DNA from: Arthrobacter_M sp030063245
GTDB lineage: Bacteria; Actinomycetota; Actinomycetes; Actinomycetales; Micrococcaceae
DNA length: 64,000 nt
Reading direction: 5' to 3'
Assembly (NCBI RefSeq): GCF_051131705.1
Contig: NZ_CP180316.1
Location: 682,001 to 746,000 of the forward strand
Part shown: in pieces, positions 33,926 through 42,384 of the stretch
Position numbering within the stretch: the stretch's first letter is position 1
How the letters are laid out: every line of letters starts with the position of its first letter
Program-made: the position numbers and the translations under genes
Notes under the pieces: generated by a model
What the model was told of the DNA's origin: nothing
Database searches by the model: none
What the model saw: only the letters and a program-made list of their open reading frames with translations

Positions 33926-36885
33926 CCCCGCAGACCTCCCGAATCGGCCACGGTGGCCGGATCGACCGCAGCATCACTTGGCGCTTTACCGTTGACGGTG
34001 CCGAGTTCACCGGCCATCCCGGGGATACCCTCGCTTCCGCGCTGTTGGCCAACGGGCACATTGCGGCCGGCAATTCACTGTATGAGGACCGGCCCCGCGG
34101 CATCATGTCCGCCGGAGTGGAGGAGGCCAACGCGATGGTCAAGGTCATCGGGCGCTTCCCCGGTCATGCGGATGAATCAATGCTGCCGGCAACGGCGGTG
34201 TCCTTGGTGGACGGCCTCACCGCGGAATACCTGCAGGGCCGGGGCCAGCTGGATCCAGCCGAGGACAAGGCCCTCTATGACAAGAAATACGTGCACACCG
34301 ATGTGCTCGTCGTCGGCGGTGGTCCCGCCGGGCTGGCCGCGGCAGGCGCGGCCGTGCGGACCGGGGCGCGGGTGATCCTGATCGACGACCAGCCCGAGCT
34401 GGGCGGAAGTCTGCTGTCCGGCCGCGCCGAGACGGTGCAGGGCACACCGGCGCTGAACTGGGTCCAGGACGTCGAGTCGGAGTTGATCTCCGGCGAAGAA
34501 TGCACGGTGCTCAACCGTACGACGGCGTTCGGTTCCTACGACAGCAACTACGTCCTGGCGGTACAGAACCGCACGGACCACCTCGGTAGCCCCGCGGCCG
34601 ACGGCGTGTCGCGGCAGCGCATCTGGCACATCAGGGCCCGCCAGGTGATTCTGGCCGCAGGCGCCCATGAGCGGCCGCTGGTCTTTGAAAACAACGACCG
34701 CCCGGGCATCATGCTGGCCTCCGCCGTGCGCAGCTATCTGAACCGCTACGCCGTCGCGGCCGGCTCACAGGTAGTGGTTTCCACCACCAATGATTCCGCC
34801 TACGATCTGGTAGCCGACCTGCGCGCGGCAGGAGTCACGGTGGCCGCCGTCGTGGACGCACGGCCGGAGCCTTCGGAACGGGCCACCGCCGCGGCCGGCC
34901 CAGCCGGTAAGGCGGATGTGCGGATCATCAGCTCGGCGGCGGTGGTTAATACGGAGAGCGACGGCGCCGGCCGGCTGAGCAGCGTCACGGTCAGCGCAAT
35001 CGACGCGGACGGCAACCCCGTCGGGGACACCGAGGAGATCAGCTGCGACCTGCTGGCGGTCTCCGGCGGATGGTCGCCGCTGGTGCACCTGCACAGCCAG
35101 CGGCAGGGCAAGCTGCGGTGGGACGATGACCTGGTCGGATTCGTGCCCTCCTCCGTGGTCCGGGACCAACAGGTAATCGGCTCCGGACGCGGCAGTTACG
35201 CCCTTTCGGATTGCGTCGCGGAGGGAATCTCCGCCGGTTCGGTCGCCGCCGTCGCCGCCGGGTTTGCCACCGCAGCCGCCGTGGACGCCGCAACGACGGC
35301 TGCCGCCCGGCCGGCACAACCGGCCGTTGCCCAGGGTCCCACCCGCGCGCTCTGGCTGGTCGGCGGACTCGAAGGGACGCCGTCGGACTGGCACCATCAT
35401 TTTGTCGACCTCCAGCGGGACCAGACCGTCGCGGACGTGCTGCGCTCCACCGGTGCAGGGATGCGCAGTGTTGAACACATCAAGCGCTACACCTCCATCA
35501 GCACCGCCAACGATCAGGGCAAGACCTCCGGGGTCAACGCCATCGGCGTCATCGCCGCGGCCCTGGGGCAGGGCAGCGGTGCCGGTGCCGGGATCGGGGA
35601 GATCGGCACCACCACGTACCGTGCGCCGTTTACGCCCGTGGCCTTCGCCGCGTTGGCCGGCCGGGAACGCGGAGAACTCTTCGACCCGGCCCGGGTGACG
35701 TCGATCCAGCCCTGGCATGTCGCGCACGGCGCGGAGTTTGAGGATGTCGGCCAGTGGAAACGCCCGTGGTACTACCCGCAGGCCGGGGAGGACATGGACG
35801 CGGCCGTGCTGCGCGAATGTGCGGCCACCCGCAATTCCGTGGGTTACATGGACGCCACCACGCTGGGCAAGATCGAGATCCGCGGCAAGGACGCCGGCGA
35901 GTTCCTGAACCGCATTTACACCAACGCGTTCAAGAAACTCAAGCCCGGCTTGGCCCGGTACGGCGTGATGTGCATGGCGGACGGCATGATTTTCGACGAC
36001 GGCGTGACCCTGCGCCTGGACGAGGACCGCTACTTCATGACCACCACAACCGGCGGCGCGGCGAAGGTGCTCGACTGGCTGGAGGAATGGCTGCAGACCG
36101 AGTGGCCCGAGCTGGACGTGTATTGCACCTCGGTGACGGAGCAGTGGACCACCATCGCCGTCGTCGGGCCTAAATCCCGCGCGGTGCTGGCCAAGCTGGC
36201 CCCGGAGCTGGACCTGGGCAGTGCCGACAATTCCGAGGCCTTCCCGTTCATGACCTTCCGTGAAACCACGTTGGCTTCCGGGGTGCAGGCACGGGTCTGC
36301 CGGATTTCCTTCTCCGGGGAGCTGGCGTACGAGATCAATGTCCCCGCCTGGTACGGGTTGAGCACCTGGGAAGCGGTCACCGCGGCCGGTGCGGAGTTCA
36401 ATATCACCCCGTACGGCACCGAAACAATGCACGTGCTGCGCGCCGAAAAGGGTTACCCGATTGTCGGCCAGGACACCGACGGCACCGTCACGCCGCAGGA
36501 CGCCGGGATGGACTGGGTGGTGTCCAAGGTCAAGGACTTCGTGGGCAAACGCTCCTACTCCCGGGCCGGAGCGAACCGGACTGACCGTAAGCACCTGGTC
36601 AGTGTGCTGCCCGTGGACGGTTCCATCCGGCTTCCGGAAGGCACCCAGCTGGTGGAATCGGGTGTCTCGGTCAACCCGGCCTACGGGCCCGTTCCGATGC
36701 AGGGTTTCGTCACGTCCAGTTACCACAGTGCGGCGTTGGGCAGGTCGTTTGGCCTGGCGCTGATCAAAAACGGGCGCAATCGGATCGGCGAGCGCATGGT
36801 CGCCGCCATGGGCGATGAGCTGGTGGATGTAGTTGTTGGAGAAACCGTACTTTTTGATGCCGAAGGGAAGCGCCGAGATGGCTGA
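33922..36885 (+). CDS. soxA: Sarcosine oxidase alpha subunit
   Basis: The 987-residue subunit that binds NAD+ and folate. The N-terminal ferredoxin-like segment (VDGAEFTGHPGDTLASALLANG) is followed by a nucleotide-binding domain (HTDVLVVGGGPAGLAAAGAA near residue 130). From about residue 600 the GcvT/aminomethyltransferase domain accepts the one-carbon unit onto THF (AATRNSVGYMDATTLGKIEI; FSGELAYEINVP). Length is normal. Gene order soxB-D-A-G and overlaps are conserved among actinobacteria and pseudomonads. It overlaps soxG by 8 bp. Confidence 0.96.
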   Translation: MTPQTSRIGHGGRIDRSITWRFTVDGAEFTGHPGDTLASALLANGHIAAGNSLYEDRPRGIMSAGVEEANAMVKVIGRFPGHADESMLPATAVSLVDGLTAEYLQGRGQLDPAEDKALYDKKYVHTDVLVVGGGPAGLAAAGAAVRTGARVILIDDQPELGGSLLSGRAETVQGTPALNWVQDVESELISGEECTVLNRTTAFGSYDSNYVLAVQNRTDHLGSPAADGVSRQRIWHIRARQVILAAGAHERPLVFENNDRPGIMLASAVRSYLNRYAVAAGSQVVVSTTNDSAYDLVADLRAAGVTVAAVVDARPEPSERATAAAGPAGKADVRIISSAAVVNTESDGAGRLSSVTVSAIDADGNPVGDTEEISCDLLAVSGGWSPLVHLHSQRQGKLRWDDDLVGFVPSSVVRDQQVIGSGRGSYALSDCVAEGISAGSVAAVAAGFATAAAVDAATTAAARPAQPAVAQGPTRALWLVGGLEGTPSDWHHHFVDLQRDQTVADVLRSTGAGMRSVEHIKRYTSISTANDQGKTSGVNAIGVIAAALGQGSGAGAGIGEIGTTTYRAPFTPVAFAALAGRERGELFDPARVTSIQPWHVAHGAEFEDVGQWKRPWYYPQAGEDMDAAVLRECAATRNSVGYMDATTLGKIEIRGKDAGEFLNRIYTNAFKKLKPGLARYGVMCMADGMIFDDGVTLRLDEDRYFMTTTTGGAAKVLDWLEEWLQTEWPELDVYCTSVTEQWTTIAVVGPKSRAVLAKLAPELDLGSADNSEAFPFMTFRETTLASGVQARVCRISFSGELAYEINVPAWYGLSTWEAVTAAGAEFNITPYGTETMHVLRAEKGYPIVGQDTDGTVTPQDAGMDWVVSKVKDFVGKRSYSRAGANRTDRKHLVSVLPVDGSIRLPEGTQLVESGVSVNPAYGPVPMQGFVTSSYHSAALGRSFGLALIKNGRNRIGERMVAAMGDELVDVVVGETVLFDAEGKRRDG

Positions 36886-37519
36886 AACAGCAGAAATGGC
36901 AAACGCACGACTCCAGGGGCTGCGCCGCAGCCCGGCCGTCCACCTGTGGGAGAAATTTGAGCAGGAATCGGTGGCCGGCAGCCTGGGCGTGACCTTGCGG
37001 GAGATCCCGTTTTTGACCATGGTGGGTGTGCGTGTCGATCCTGCGTCGGAGACCGGAGCGCGGATCGCCGAGGTGGTCGGCGGCCTGCCGGAGCGCTGCG
37101 GGGAGGTCGGCGGCCCGCTGGCCGAGGGCGAAGCGACCGGCACGCTGTGGCTGGGGCCTGAGGAGTTCCTCGTGGTGGGCCCGGCACACGGTAAAGGTCC
37201 GGACCTGCTAGGGCGGCTGCTCGAGGCGCTGGCCGGTGGCGCAGGCCAGGTGGTTGACCTTTCGGCCAACCGGACGACCTTTGAGCTGGCCGGCCACAGC
37301 GCCCTAGCGGTGCTGGAGAAGAGCTGCGCGCTGGACCTGCACCCACGCGCTTTCACCGTAGGGACGGCGCTGGGCACCGAAATCGGCAGCATCCCGGTGG
37401 TGCTGTGGAAACTGGAGGCGGAGCGCTTCCGGATCTTCCCGCGGGCCTCCTTTGCCGATTTCGTTGGCCGTTGGCTGTTGGACGGCATGCGCGAGTTCGC
37501 CTCCGTCGAGGTGCGCTGA
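36878..37519 (+). CDS. soxG: Sarcosine oxidase gamma subunit
   Basis: A 213-residue structural subunit of the heterotetramer. VTLREIPFLTMVGVRVDP, LWLGPEEFLVVGP and VVDLSANRTTFELAGHSALAVLEKSC-type segments (about residues 140-160) are SoxG-like. The start at 36878 is within the soxA end, with GAAGGG upstream; an ATG at 36833 would overlap soxA much further and is unlikely. Its stop shares bases with the sdaA start (TGATG). Confidence 0.93.
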   Translation: MAETAEMANARLQGLRRSPAVHLWEKFEQESVAGSLGVTLREIPFLTMVGVRVDPASETGARIAEVVGGLPERCGEVGGPLAEGEATGTLWLGPEEFLVVGPAHGKGPDLLGRLLEALAGGAGQVVDLSANRTTFELAGHSALAVLEKSCALDLHPRAFTVGTALGTEIGSIPVVLWKLEAERFRIFPRASFADFVGRWLLDGMREFASVEVR

Positions 37520-38892
37520 TGGCACTGAGCGTGCTGGACCTGTTTTCCATTGGCATCGGTCCGTCCTCCTCCCATACGGTCGGCCCGATGCGGGCTGCCA
37601 GGCGGTTTGTTGACGGCCTGGCTGCCGGTGGCGAGCTGACGCGGACGGTGCGCGTCCAGGCGGAACTTTTCGGTTCCCTGGGCGCCACCGGCCGCGGCCA
37701 CGGTTCCGATAAGGCCGTGGTGCTGGGGCTGCAGGGGCAGGACCCCGAAACCGTTGATACCGCGACGGCCGATGACCAGGTGGCCGCTGCGGCATTGGAC
37801 GCGCGGCTGCTGCTGGCCGGCACTCATCCGGTGGACTTCAATTTTGACAAGGACGTGGTGCTGCACCGGCGCAAATCGCTGCCGGCTCACCCCAATGGGA
37901 TGACCTTCCGTGCCACGGATCACGAAGGCGAGGTGCTGCGCGAGCGGACGTATTACTCCGTGGGCGGCGGGTTCGTAGTGGACGAGGAAGCGGCCGGGGC
38001 GGACCGTATTGTCCCGGACAGCACGGTGCTGCCCTACCCCTTCACCACAGGAGCCCAACTGCTGGAACAATGTGCCCGCAATAAGATGTCCATCAGCGAC
38101 GTGATGCTGGCGAACGAGCTCACCTGGCGCACCGAGGCCGAACTGCGCGCGGAGCTGCTGCAGATCTGGGCGGTCATGCGCGAATGCGTGGACAACGGCT
38201 GTGCCAGCGAAGGAATTCTCCCCGGCGGGTTGAAGGTGACCCGTCGGGCGCCGGGGCTGTTCCACACCCTGCAGGCACCGGAGAATGCCGAGGATCCGCT
38301 GCGGGCGATGGAATGGGTCAACCTCTTTGCCTTGGCAGTCAACGAGGAAAACGCCGCGGGAGGCCGGATTGTCACCGCGCCTACGAACGGTGCCGCGGGC
38401 ATCATCCCGGCAGTCCTGCACTATTACATGAAGTTTGTTCCCGGGGCCAGCGACGACGGCGTGGTGCGGTTCCTGCTGACGGCCGCCGCCGTCGGAATCC
38501 TGTTCAAGATCAATGCCTCCATCTCCGGGGCCGAGGTGGGCTGCCAAGGCGAGGTGGGTTCGGCCTGCTCGATGGCGGCCGGTGCATTGTGTGAACTGCT
38601 CGGCGGGACTCCGGATCAGGCGGAGAACGCCGCCGAGATCGGCATTGAACATAATCTCGGTCTGACCTGCGACCCGGTGGGCGGCCTGGTGCAGATACCG
38701 TGCATCGAGCGGAACGCCATTGCCAGTGTAAAGGCCATCAACGCCGCCCGGCTGGCGCTGCACGGCGACGGCAGCCAGAAGGTGTCGCTGGACAAGGCGA
38801 TTAAGACCATGCGTGAGACCGGCGCAGACATGATGACGAAATACAAGGAAACCTCGCGGGGCGGCCTGGCCGTGAACGTGATCGAGTGTTAG
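37519..38892 (+). CDS. sdaA: L-serine dehydratase, single-chain iron-sulfur type
   Basis: Deaminates L-serine to pyruvate, completing the route from sarcosine to central metabolism. The 457-residue chain begins with MALSVLDLFSIGIGPSSSHT, the beta-domain signature, and ends with the alpha-domain, where Cys residues in GCQGEVGSACSMAAGA, NLGLTCDPVGG and VQIPCIERNA ligate the [4Fe-4S] cluster. The start overlaps the soxG stop. Catabolic linkage with sox genes is known in corynebacteria and pseudomonads. Confidence 0.96.
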   Translation: MALSVLDLFSIGIGPSSSHTVGPMRAARRFVDGLAAGGELTRTVRVQAELFGSLGATGRGHGSDKAVVLGLQGQDPETVDTATADDQVAAAALDARLLLAGTHPVDFNFDKDVVLHRRKSLPAHPNGMTFRATDHEGEVLRERTYYSVGGGFVVDEEAAGADRIVPDSTVLPYPFTTGAQLLEQCARNKMSISDVMLANELTWRTEAELRAELLQIWAVMRECVDNGCASEGILPGGLKVTRRAPGLFHTLQAPENAEDPLRAMEWVNLFALAVNEENAAGGRIVTAPTNGAAGIIPAVLHYYMKFVPGASDDGVVRFLLTAAAVGILFKINASISGAEVGCQGEVGSACSMAAGALCELLGGTPDQAENAAEIGIEHNLGLTCDPVGGLVQIPCIERNAIASVKAINAARLALHGDGSQKVSLDKAIKTMRETGADMMTKYKETSRGGLAVNVIEC

Positions 38893-38900
38893 GCGACGAT

Positions 38901-39773
38901 ATGACCAGTGCTGACCGGCATCTCGTTGAACATGTGCTCACCCTCGATTGCGCCGAGGCGCCCGGCATCGTCCATGCCGTTTCCGGTTTCCTGCTGGAGA
39001 ATGGCTGCGATATTCTGGACAACCATCAGTTCGGCGAGCGCAGCCAGGGGCACTTCTTTATGCGCGTTCATTTCATCTCCGAGGGCGACGCCAGCACCCT
39101 AGGGCTCCTGCGCGAGGCTTTTGCGCCACTGGCCCGTCAGTGGGACATGAACTGGCAACTGCGCGAGCACGGAGCCAAGCGCAAGGTGCTGATCATGGTG
39201 TCGAAATTCGGGCATTGCCTCAATGATCTGCTCTTCCGTGCGCGCAGCGGCGAGCTGCCGGTGGACATTGTCGCGGTCGTTTCCAACCATACCGACCATC
39301 AGGGACTGGTGGAGTGGCACGGCATCCCGTTCCATCATGTCTCGGTGACGGCACAGACCAAACCGGCGGCGGAGGCCCGGCTGCTGGAGCTCATCGATAC
39401 GCACGAGGCCGAACTGGTGGTTCTGGCCCGCTACATGCAGGTGCTCAGCGATTCGTTGACCCGCCAGCTCGATGGCCGCGCGATCAACATTCATCACTCC
39501 TTCCTGCCCAGTTTCAAGGGGGCCAAACCCTATCACCAGGCCTATGCGCGCGGGGTGAAAACCGTGGGCGCGACGGCGCACTATGTCAACAGCGAGCTCG
39601 ATGAAGGGCCGATCATCGCCCAGCAGGTGGTCGAAGTGGACCATACCTACGGGCCGGCGGATCTGGTGGCCGCCGGGCGCGACACCGAATGCAAGGCGCT
39701 GAGCAATGCCGTCAAGTGGCACTGCGAGGGACGCGTCATCCTGCAGGGCAACCGGACGGTGGTGCTGCGCTGA
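38901..39773 (+). CDS. purU: Formyltetrahydrofolate deformylase (second copy)
   Basis: Same reaction as the copy at 17545. The 290 residues comprise an ACT domain (LTLDCAEAPGIVHAVSGFLLE) and a formyltransferase-fold domain (INIHHSFLPSFKGAKPYHQAY; ELDEGPIIAQQ). It lacks the Ala/Thr-rich linker insert of the first copy. Start: ATG at 38901, eight bases after the sdaA stop; a GTG at 38886 overlapping sdaA is possible but lies outside the conserved region. Last gene of the sox operon, presumably draining methylene-THF-derived carbon as formate. Confidence 0.94.
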   Translation: MTSADRHLVEHVLTLDCAEAPGIVHAVSGFLLENGCDILDNHQFGERSQGHFFMRVHFISEGDASTLGLLREAFAPLARQWDMNWQLREHGAKRKVLIMVSKFGHCLNDLLFRARSGELPVDIVAVVSNHTDHQGLVEWHGIPFHHVSVTAQTKPAAEARLLELIDTHEAELVVLARYMQVLSDSLTRQLDGRAINIHHSFLPSFKGAKPYHQAYARGVKTVGATAHYVNSELDEGPIIAQQVVEVDHTYGPADLVAAGRDTECKALSNAVKWHCEGRVILQGNRTVVLR

Positions 39774-39785
39774 CCGGTCAACTAC

Positions 39786-40877
39786 CTAACCGATGACGCT
39801 GCCGAAGAGCAGACCGAGCAGATAGGTGGCCGTGGCTGCACCCATGCCGATGCCGAGCTGGCGCAGGGCGCGGCTGGGCGGTGACGTTCCGGAGAGCAGC
39901 CCGACGACGGCGCCGGTGGCCATCAGTACGAGCCCCACCAGGACGCAGGCCAGGATCAGGGCCGGAACTCCTGTCATGCCGAAAAGGAACGGCAGGACGG
40001 GCACGATGGCTCCGGAGGCGAAGAAACAAAAGCTCGAGGTGGCCGCGCCCCAGGCCGTCCCGATGGTTTCGTGCGCGTCTTCGCCCGGCGTCGATTCCGG
40101 CTGCAAGGAAAGGCTCGGGTCGCAGTCGCAGGTGAAGCGGCCCATGCGTTCGGCAACGCGATGCTCGGCTGCCTCCCGCGACATGCCGCGCGCAAGGTAG
40201 ACCAGGAGCAGCTCGTTGTGTTCAATGTCCAGCGACGACGCCGCCGAGAGGGTGATCTGAGTCGGACGCGAGGCGCTGAGCAATTCCCGTTGGGACCGGA
40301 CGGAGACAAATTCTCCGGCGCCCATGGACAGCGCCCCTGCGAGCAGCCCGGCCACCCCGCTGAGCAGCACCACATGGCTGCCGACCCCCGATGCCGCCAT
40401 GCCCATGACCAGGGACAGGTTGCTGACCAGCCCGTCGTTGGCGCCGAAGACCGCGGCGCGGAAGGTGCCCGAGAGCCGGTTGCGTCCGCGGGTGGCCAAA
40501 CCCCGGACAACTTCCTCATGGATCTGTTCATCGGCAGCCATGCTTGCCGTGGCATCCGCGTCCGAGGCATAGGGGGACCGGGATTCAGCGCGTTGGGCCA
40601 GGGCCAATACAAAGACCGAACCGAAGCGGCGGGCCAGCAGCCCCACCAAACGGTTGCGTCTGGACGGACGGCGCGCGGACCCGGCCTTGTCGCCAAGGAG
40701 ACCCAGCCAGTGCTTCACGTGCCTGCCCTCGGCCTCGGCCAGGGCCAGGAGAATCTCCCGCTCCTCGCCATGCCGCCGTCGGGCCAGATCACGGTAGACG
40801 GCTGCCTCGGCGCGTTCGTCCGCTAAGTATTGGCGCCAGCGTTTGAAGTCCCTGGCGGTGGGGGTGCGTTCCGGCAC
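39786..40877 (-). CDS. Ferritin-like/VIT1 fusion membrane protein (putative Fe/Mn exporter)
   Basis: A 363-residue protein. Residues 10-120 look like a rubrerythrin-type helical bundle with Glu/His metal residues (ADERAEAAVYRDLARR; EAEGRHVKHWLGLL; AADEQIHEEVVRGL). The rest is the VIT1/CCC1 transporter (GTFRAAVFGANDGLVSNLSLVMG; SMGAGEFVSVRSQREL), with five transmembrane helices. Family members export iron or manganese from the cytosol. It starts with GTG at 40877 after AAGGAG. It is convergent with purU and unrelated to the catabolic genes. Confidence 0.9.
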   Translation of the reverse strand: MPERTPTARDFKRWRQYLADERAEAAVYRDLARRRHGEEREILLALAEAEGRHVKHWLGLLGDKAGSARRPSRRNRLVGLLARRFGSVFVLALAQRAESRSPYASDADATASMAADEQIHEEVVRGLATRGRNRLSGTFRAAVFGANDGLVSNLSLVMGMAASGVGSHVVLLSGVAGLLAGALSMGAGEFVSVRSQRELLSASRPTQITLSAASSLDIEHNELLLVYLARGMSREAAEHRVAERMGRFTCDCDPSLSLQPESTPGEDAHETIGTAWGAATSSFCFFASGAIVPVLPFLFGMTGVPALILACVLVGLVLMATGAVVGLLSGTSPPSRALRQLGIGMGAATATYLLGLLFGSVIG

Positions 40878-41191
40878 GGTGAATCTCTCCTTGGGTCACC
40901 CCACTTTAGCGAAAACTGAGGGTGATATCCGGCCGGTTTCCCTGTCCCGAAAGATTAGGCTGGCCTCAAAGCCGCGTATGCCCGGACGGCCAACGCGGCC
41001 GCCGCCGCGACTTGTTTTCCCGATAGTATCTGCGGCGAAACCTTTGTTGTCTCGTAAGCTAAAGTGTGATTATCGTTACAGCCGCTTCCAACCATGGTGG
41101 CCGGATAGACCACGGTGGCCGGACAAACGACGGTCGCCAGACAAACTACCCTTTGTTGACCGCAGACACGACTCCGCATGGAAGGTGGGTA
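40878..41191. promoter_or_regulatory. Divergent intergenic region with three 18-bp tandem repeats
   Basis: Gene-free 314 bp between the VIT1-type gene and the XRE-cupin gene. Three imperfect 18-bp units built on ACGGTGGCCGGACAAAC run from about 41092 to 41146, and CCTTTGTTG occurs on either side (41041 and 41149). The repeats lie 46-100 bp before the regulator start, where they could be autoregulatory binding sites. No convincing promoter was recognised. Confidence 0.6.
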
Positions 41192-41770
41192 ATGAAAGCA
41201 CTGCCGGTAGAGCCCAGCGCCATTCCCGTGGCTATCGGGTCACGGATCCGCGCCGCCCGCCAGGGCCAGCGGCTGACCATCGAACACGTAGCTCACGCGA
41301 CCGGGCTGACCAAGGGATTCCTCAGCCGGGTGGAGCGGGACCTGACCTCTCCCAGTGTTGCCTCACTGGTGACGCTGTGTCAGGTCCTGTCCGTCTCGAT
41401 CGGTGATCTGTTCGCCGTTCCGGAGACGCACCTGGTCCGGCGCGACGAGGGCCCGCGGATCTCGCTTGGCGGTGAAGGAATCGTGGAGCGTTTGCTGACG
41501 GCGCGCTCCGAACGGAGGGTGCAGGTCCTGCAGACGGAGATCGAACCGCATGGCCGCGGCGAGTCCGAGCTGTACGCCGTCGACTGCGATGTGGACGTGC
41601 TGCACATAGTCCGCGGCAGGCTCACCCTGATCATGACCAACGCCAGCTATGACCTCGAAGCCGGGGACACCTTGTCCTTTCCAGGCCGCGAGCCGCACAG
41701 CTGGATCAACCACACCGGGCTGCCGGTAACCGCCCTCTTCATCCTCGTCCCGGCCGCCTCCGGCAAGTGA
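41192..41770 (+). CDS. XRE-family regulator with C-terminal cupin domain
   Basis: A 192-residue regulator. Residues 14-70 are an HTH_3 domain (IGSRIRAARQGQRLTIEHVA; GLTKGFLSRVERDLTSPSVASL). Residues 105-187 are a small cupin (DVLHIVRGRLTLIMTNASYD; GDTLSFPGREPHSWINHT). Such proteins (PuuR-like, SutR-like) sense a small metabolite and often control amine or amino-acid catabolism. The ATG at 41192 follows AAGGTGGG. It lies upstream of the ureohydrolase/ThDP operon on the same strand, which is its likely target; a decayed permease lies between. Confidence 0.92.
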   Translation: MKALPVEPSAIPVAIGSRIRAARQGQRLTIEHVAHATGLTKGFLSRVERDLTSPSVASLVTLCQVLSVSIGDLFAVPETHLVRRDEGPRISLGGEGIVERLLTARSERRVQVLQTEIEPHGRGESELYAVDCDVDVLHIVRGRLTLIMTNASYDLEAGDTLSFPGREPHSWINHTGLPVTALFILVPAASGK

Positions 41771-41836
41771 CCCAACCAGGTCGCAATTGCGGCACTCAAA
41801 ACGTCCTTTGAGTGCCGCAAGTGCGACCTAGTTGGG
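41771..41836. repeat. Long interrupted palindrome (REP-like element or terminator)
   Basis: A 66-bp near-perfect inverted repeat starts at the XRE stop. The arms are CCCAACcAGGTCGCA / TGCGACCTaGTTGGG and GCGGCACTCAAA / TTTGAGTGCCGC around ACGTCC. It may terminate the XRE transcript, but size and composition resemble dispersed extragenic palindromes. A half-copy CTAGTTGGG also occurs at 47492, and a different palindrome of similar size is at 61622. Confidence 0.8.
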
Positions 41837-41855
41837 CGCGCCGGGGCACGGGGGG

Positions 41856-42200
41856 TCAGCCCACGTGGACCCAGGGCCGTTTGGTCAGGTCGGGTTCGGC
41901 CTCGCGCAGGACCTCCAGGGTGACCGGGAGAAAAACGGCGCCCAGCAGCGCAACCAGGACCAGGGTAATCACCACGTTCTGACCGTGCAGGAAGCCGGGC
42001 GCGAAGGGGTTCTCGATCAGGTGTGCGGTGGCATCTGCCGCGGAAAGGGTGATCGTGATCATGAATCCGTCGCGGCAAACCCGAGCAGCGCGAGCACAAA
42101 AATCTTTCCCCACCAGCGTGGCAGCGAATGCTCCAGCATCGCGATCGACCCCTCGCCGCGTGGGCTTTCCTGGGCCAGGCACATGACCCGCCACCATGGC
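41856..42200 (-). pseudogene. Remnant of an APC-family permease (frameshift and internal deletion)
   Basis: In one frame the minus strand reads GSIAMLEHSLPRWWGKIF then VLALLGFAATD, and in the next frame FMITITLSAADATAHLIENP and GQNVVITLVLVALLGAVFL. This is one continuous stretch of a large APC permease, broken by a missing T in GATTTC near 42065. After GAVFL the sequence jumps directly to EVLREAEPDLTKRPWVHVG and stop, which looks like the C-terminus of the same family, implying an internal deletion. The 5' part is gone. About 115 codons survive. Confidence 0.75.
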
Positions 42201-42384
42201 GCCGGTAGGCGCCGCCTGGGCTGGGAGGCGTGCCCCGCCGACGACGGCCGACACGGCAGGCGGGATGGAAAGGCCCAAAAAATTGTCTACGAGAGAACAT
42301 TTGGTTCACATAAGACAACCTGCGTTGTAGCATGGTGGCAACGTCAGCGTCGGATTACTTGAAGATTTCGAAGGTGAGGCCCCC
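42201..42384 (+). promoter_or_regulatory. Promoter region of the ureohydrolase-ThDP operon
   Basis: TTCACA (42305-42310), 17 bp, TAGCAT (42328-42333) is a plausible promoter about 52 bp before the start codon. TTGTCT near 42283 and AAGACAA near 42312 form an inverted pair across the -35 region. A TTGTCT also occurs at about 41046 in front of the XRE-cupin gene, so this could be its operator. Confidence 0.45.

Noticed and set aside
34765..38763. A 1332-codon minus-strand open frame opposite soxA, soxG and sdaA
   Set aside because: Its residues (Arg/His/Gly/Gln rich, no family motifs) are typical of antisense reading of GC-rich genes, while the opposite strand encodes clear enzymes.
41092..41146. 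CRISPR array
   Set aside because: Units are adjacent 18-mers without spacers, and no cas genes are present.
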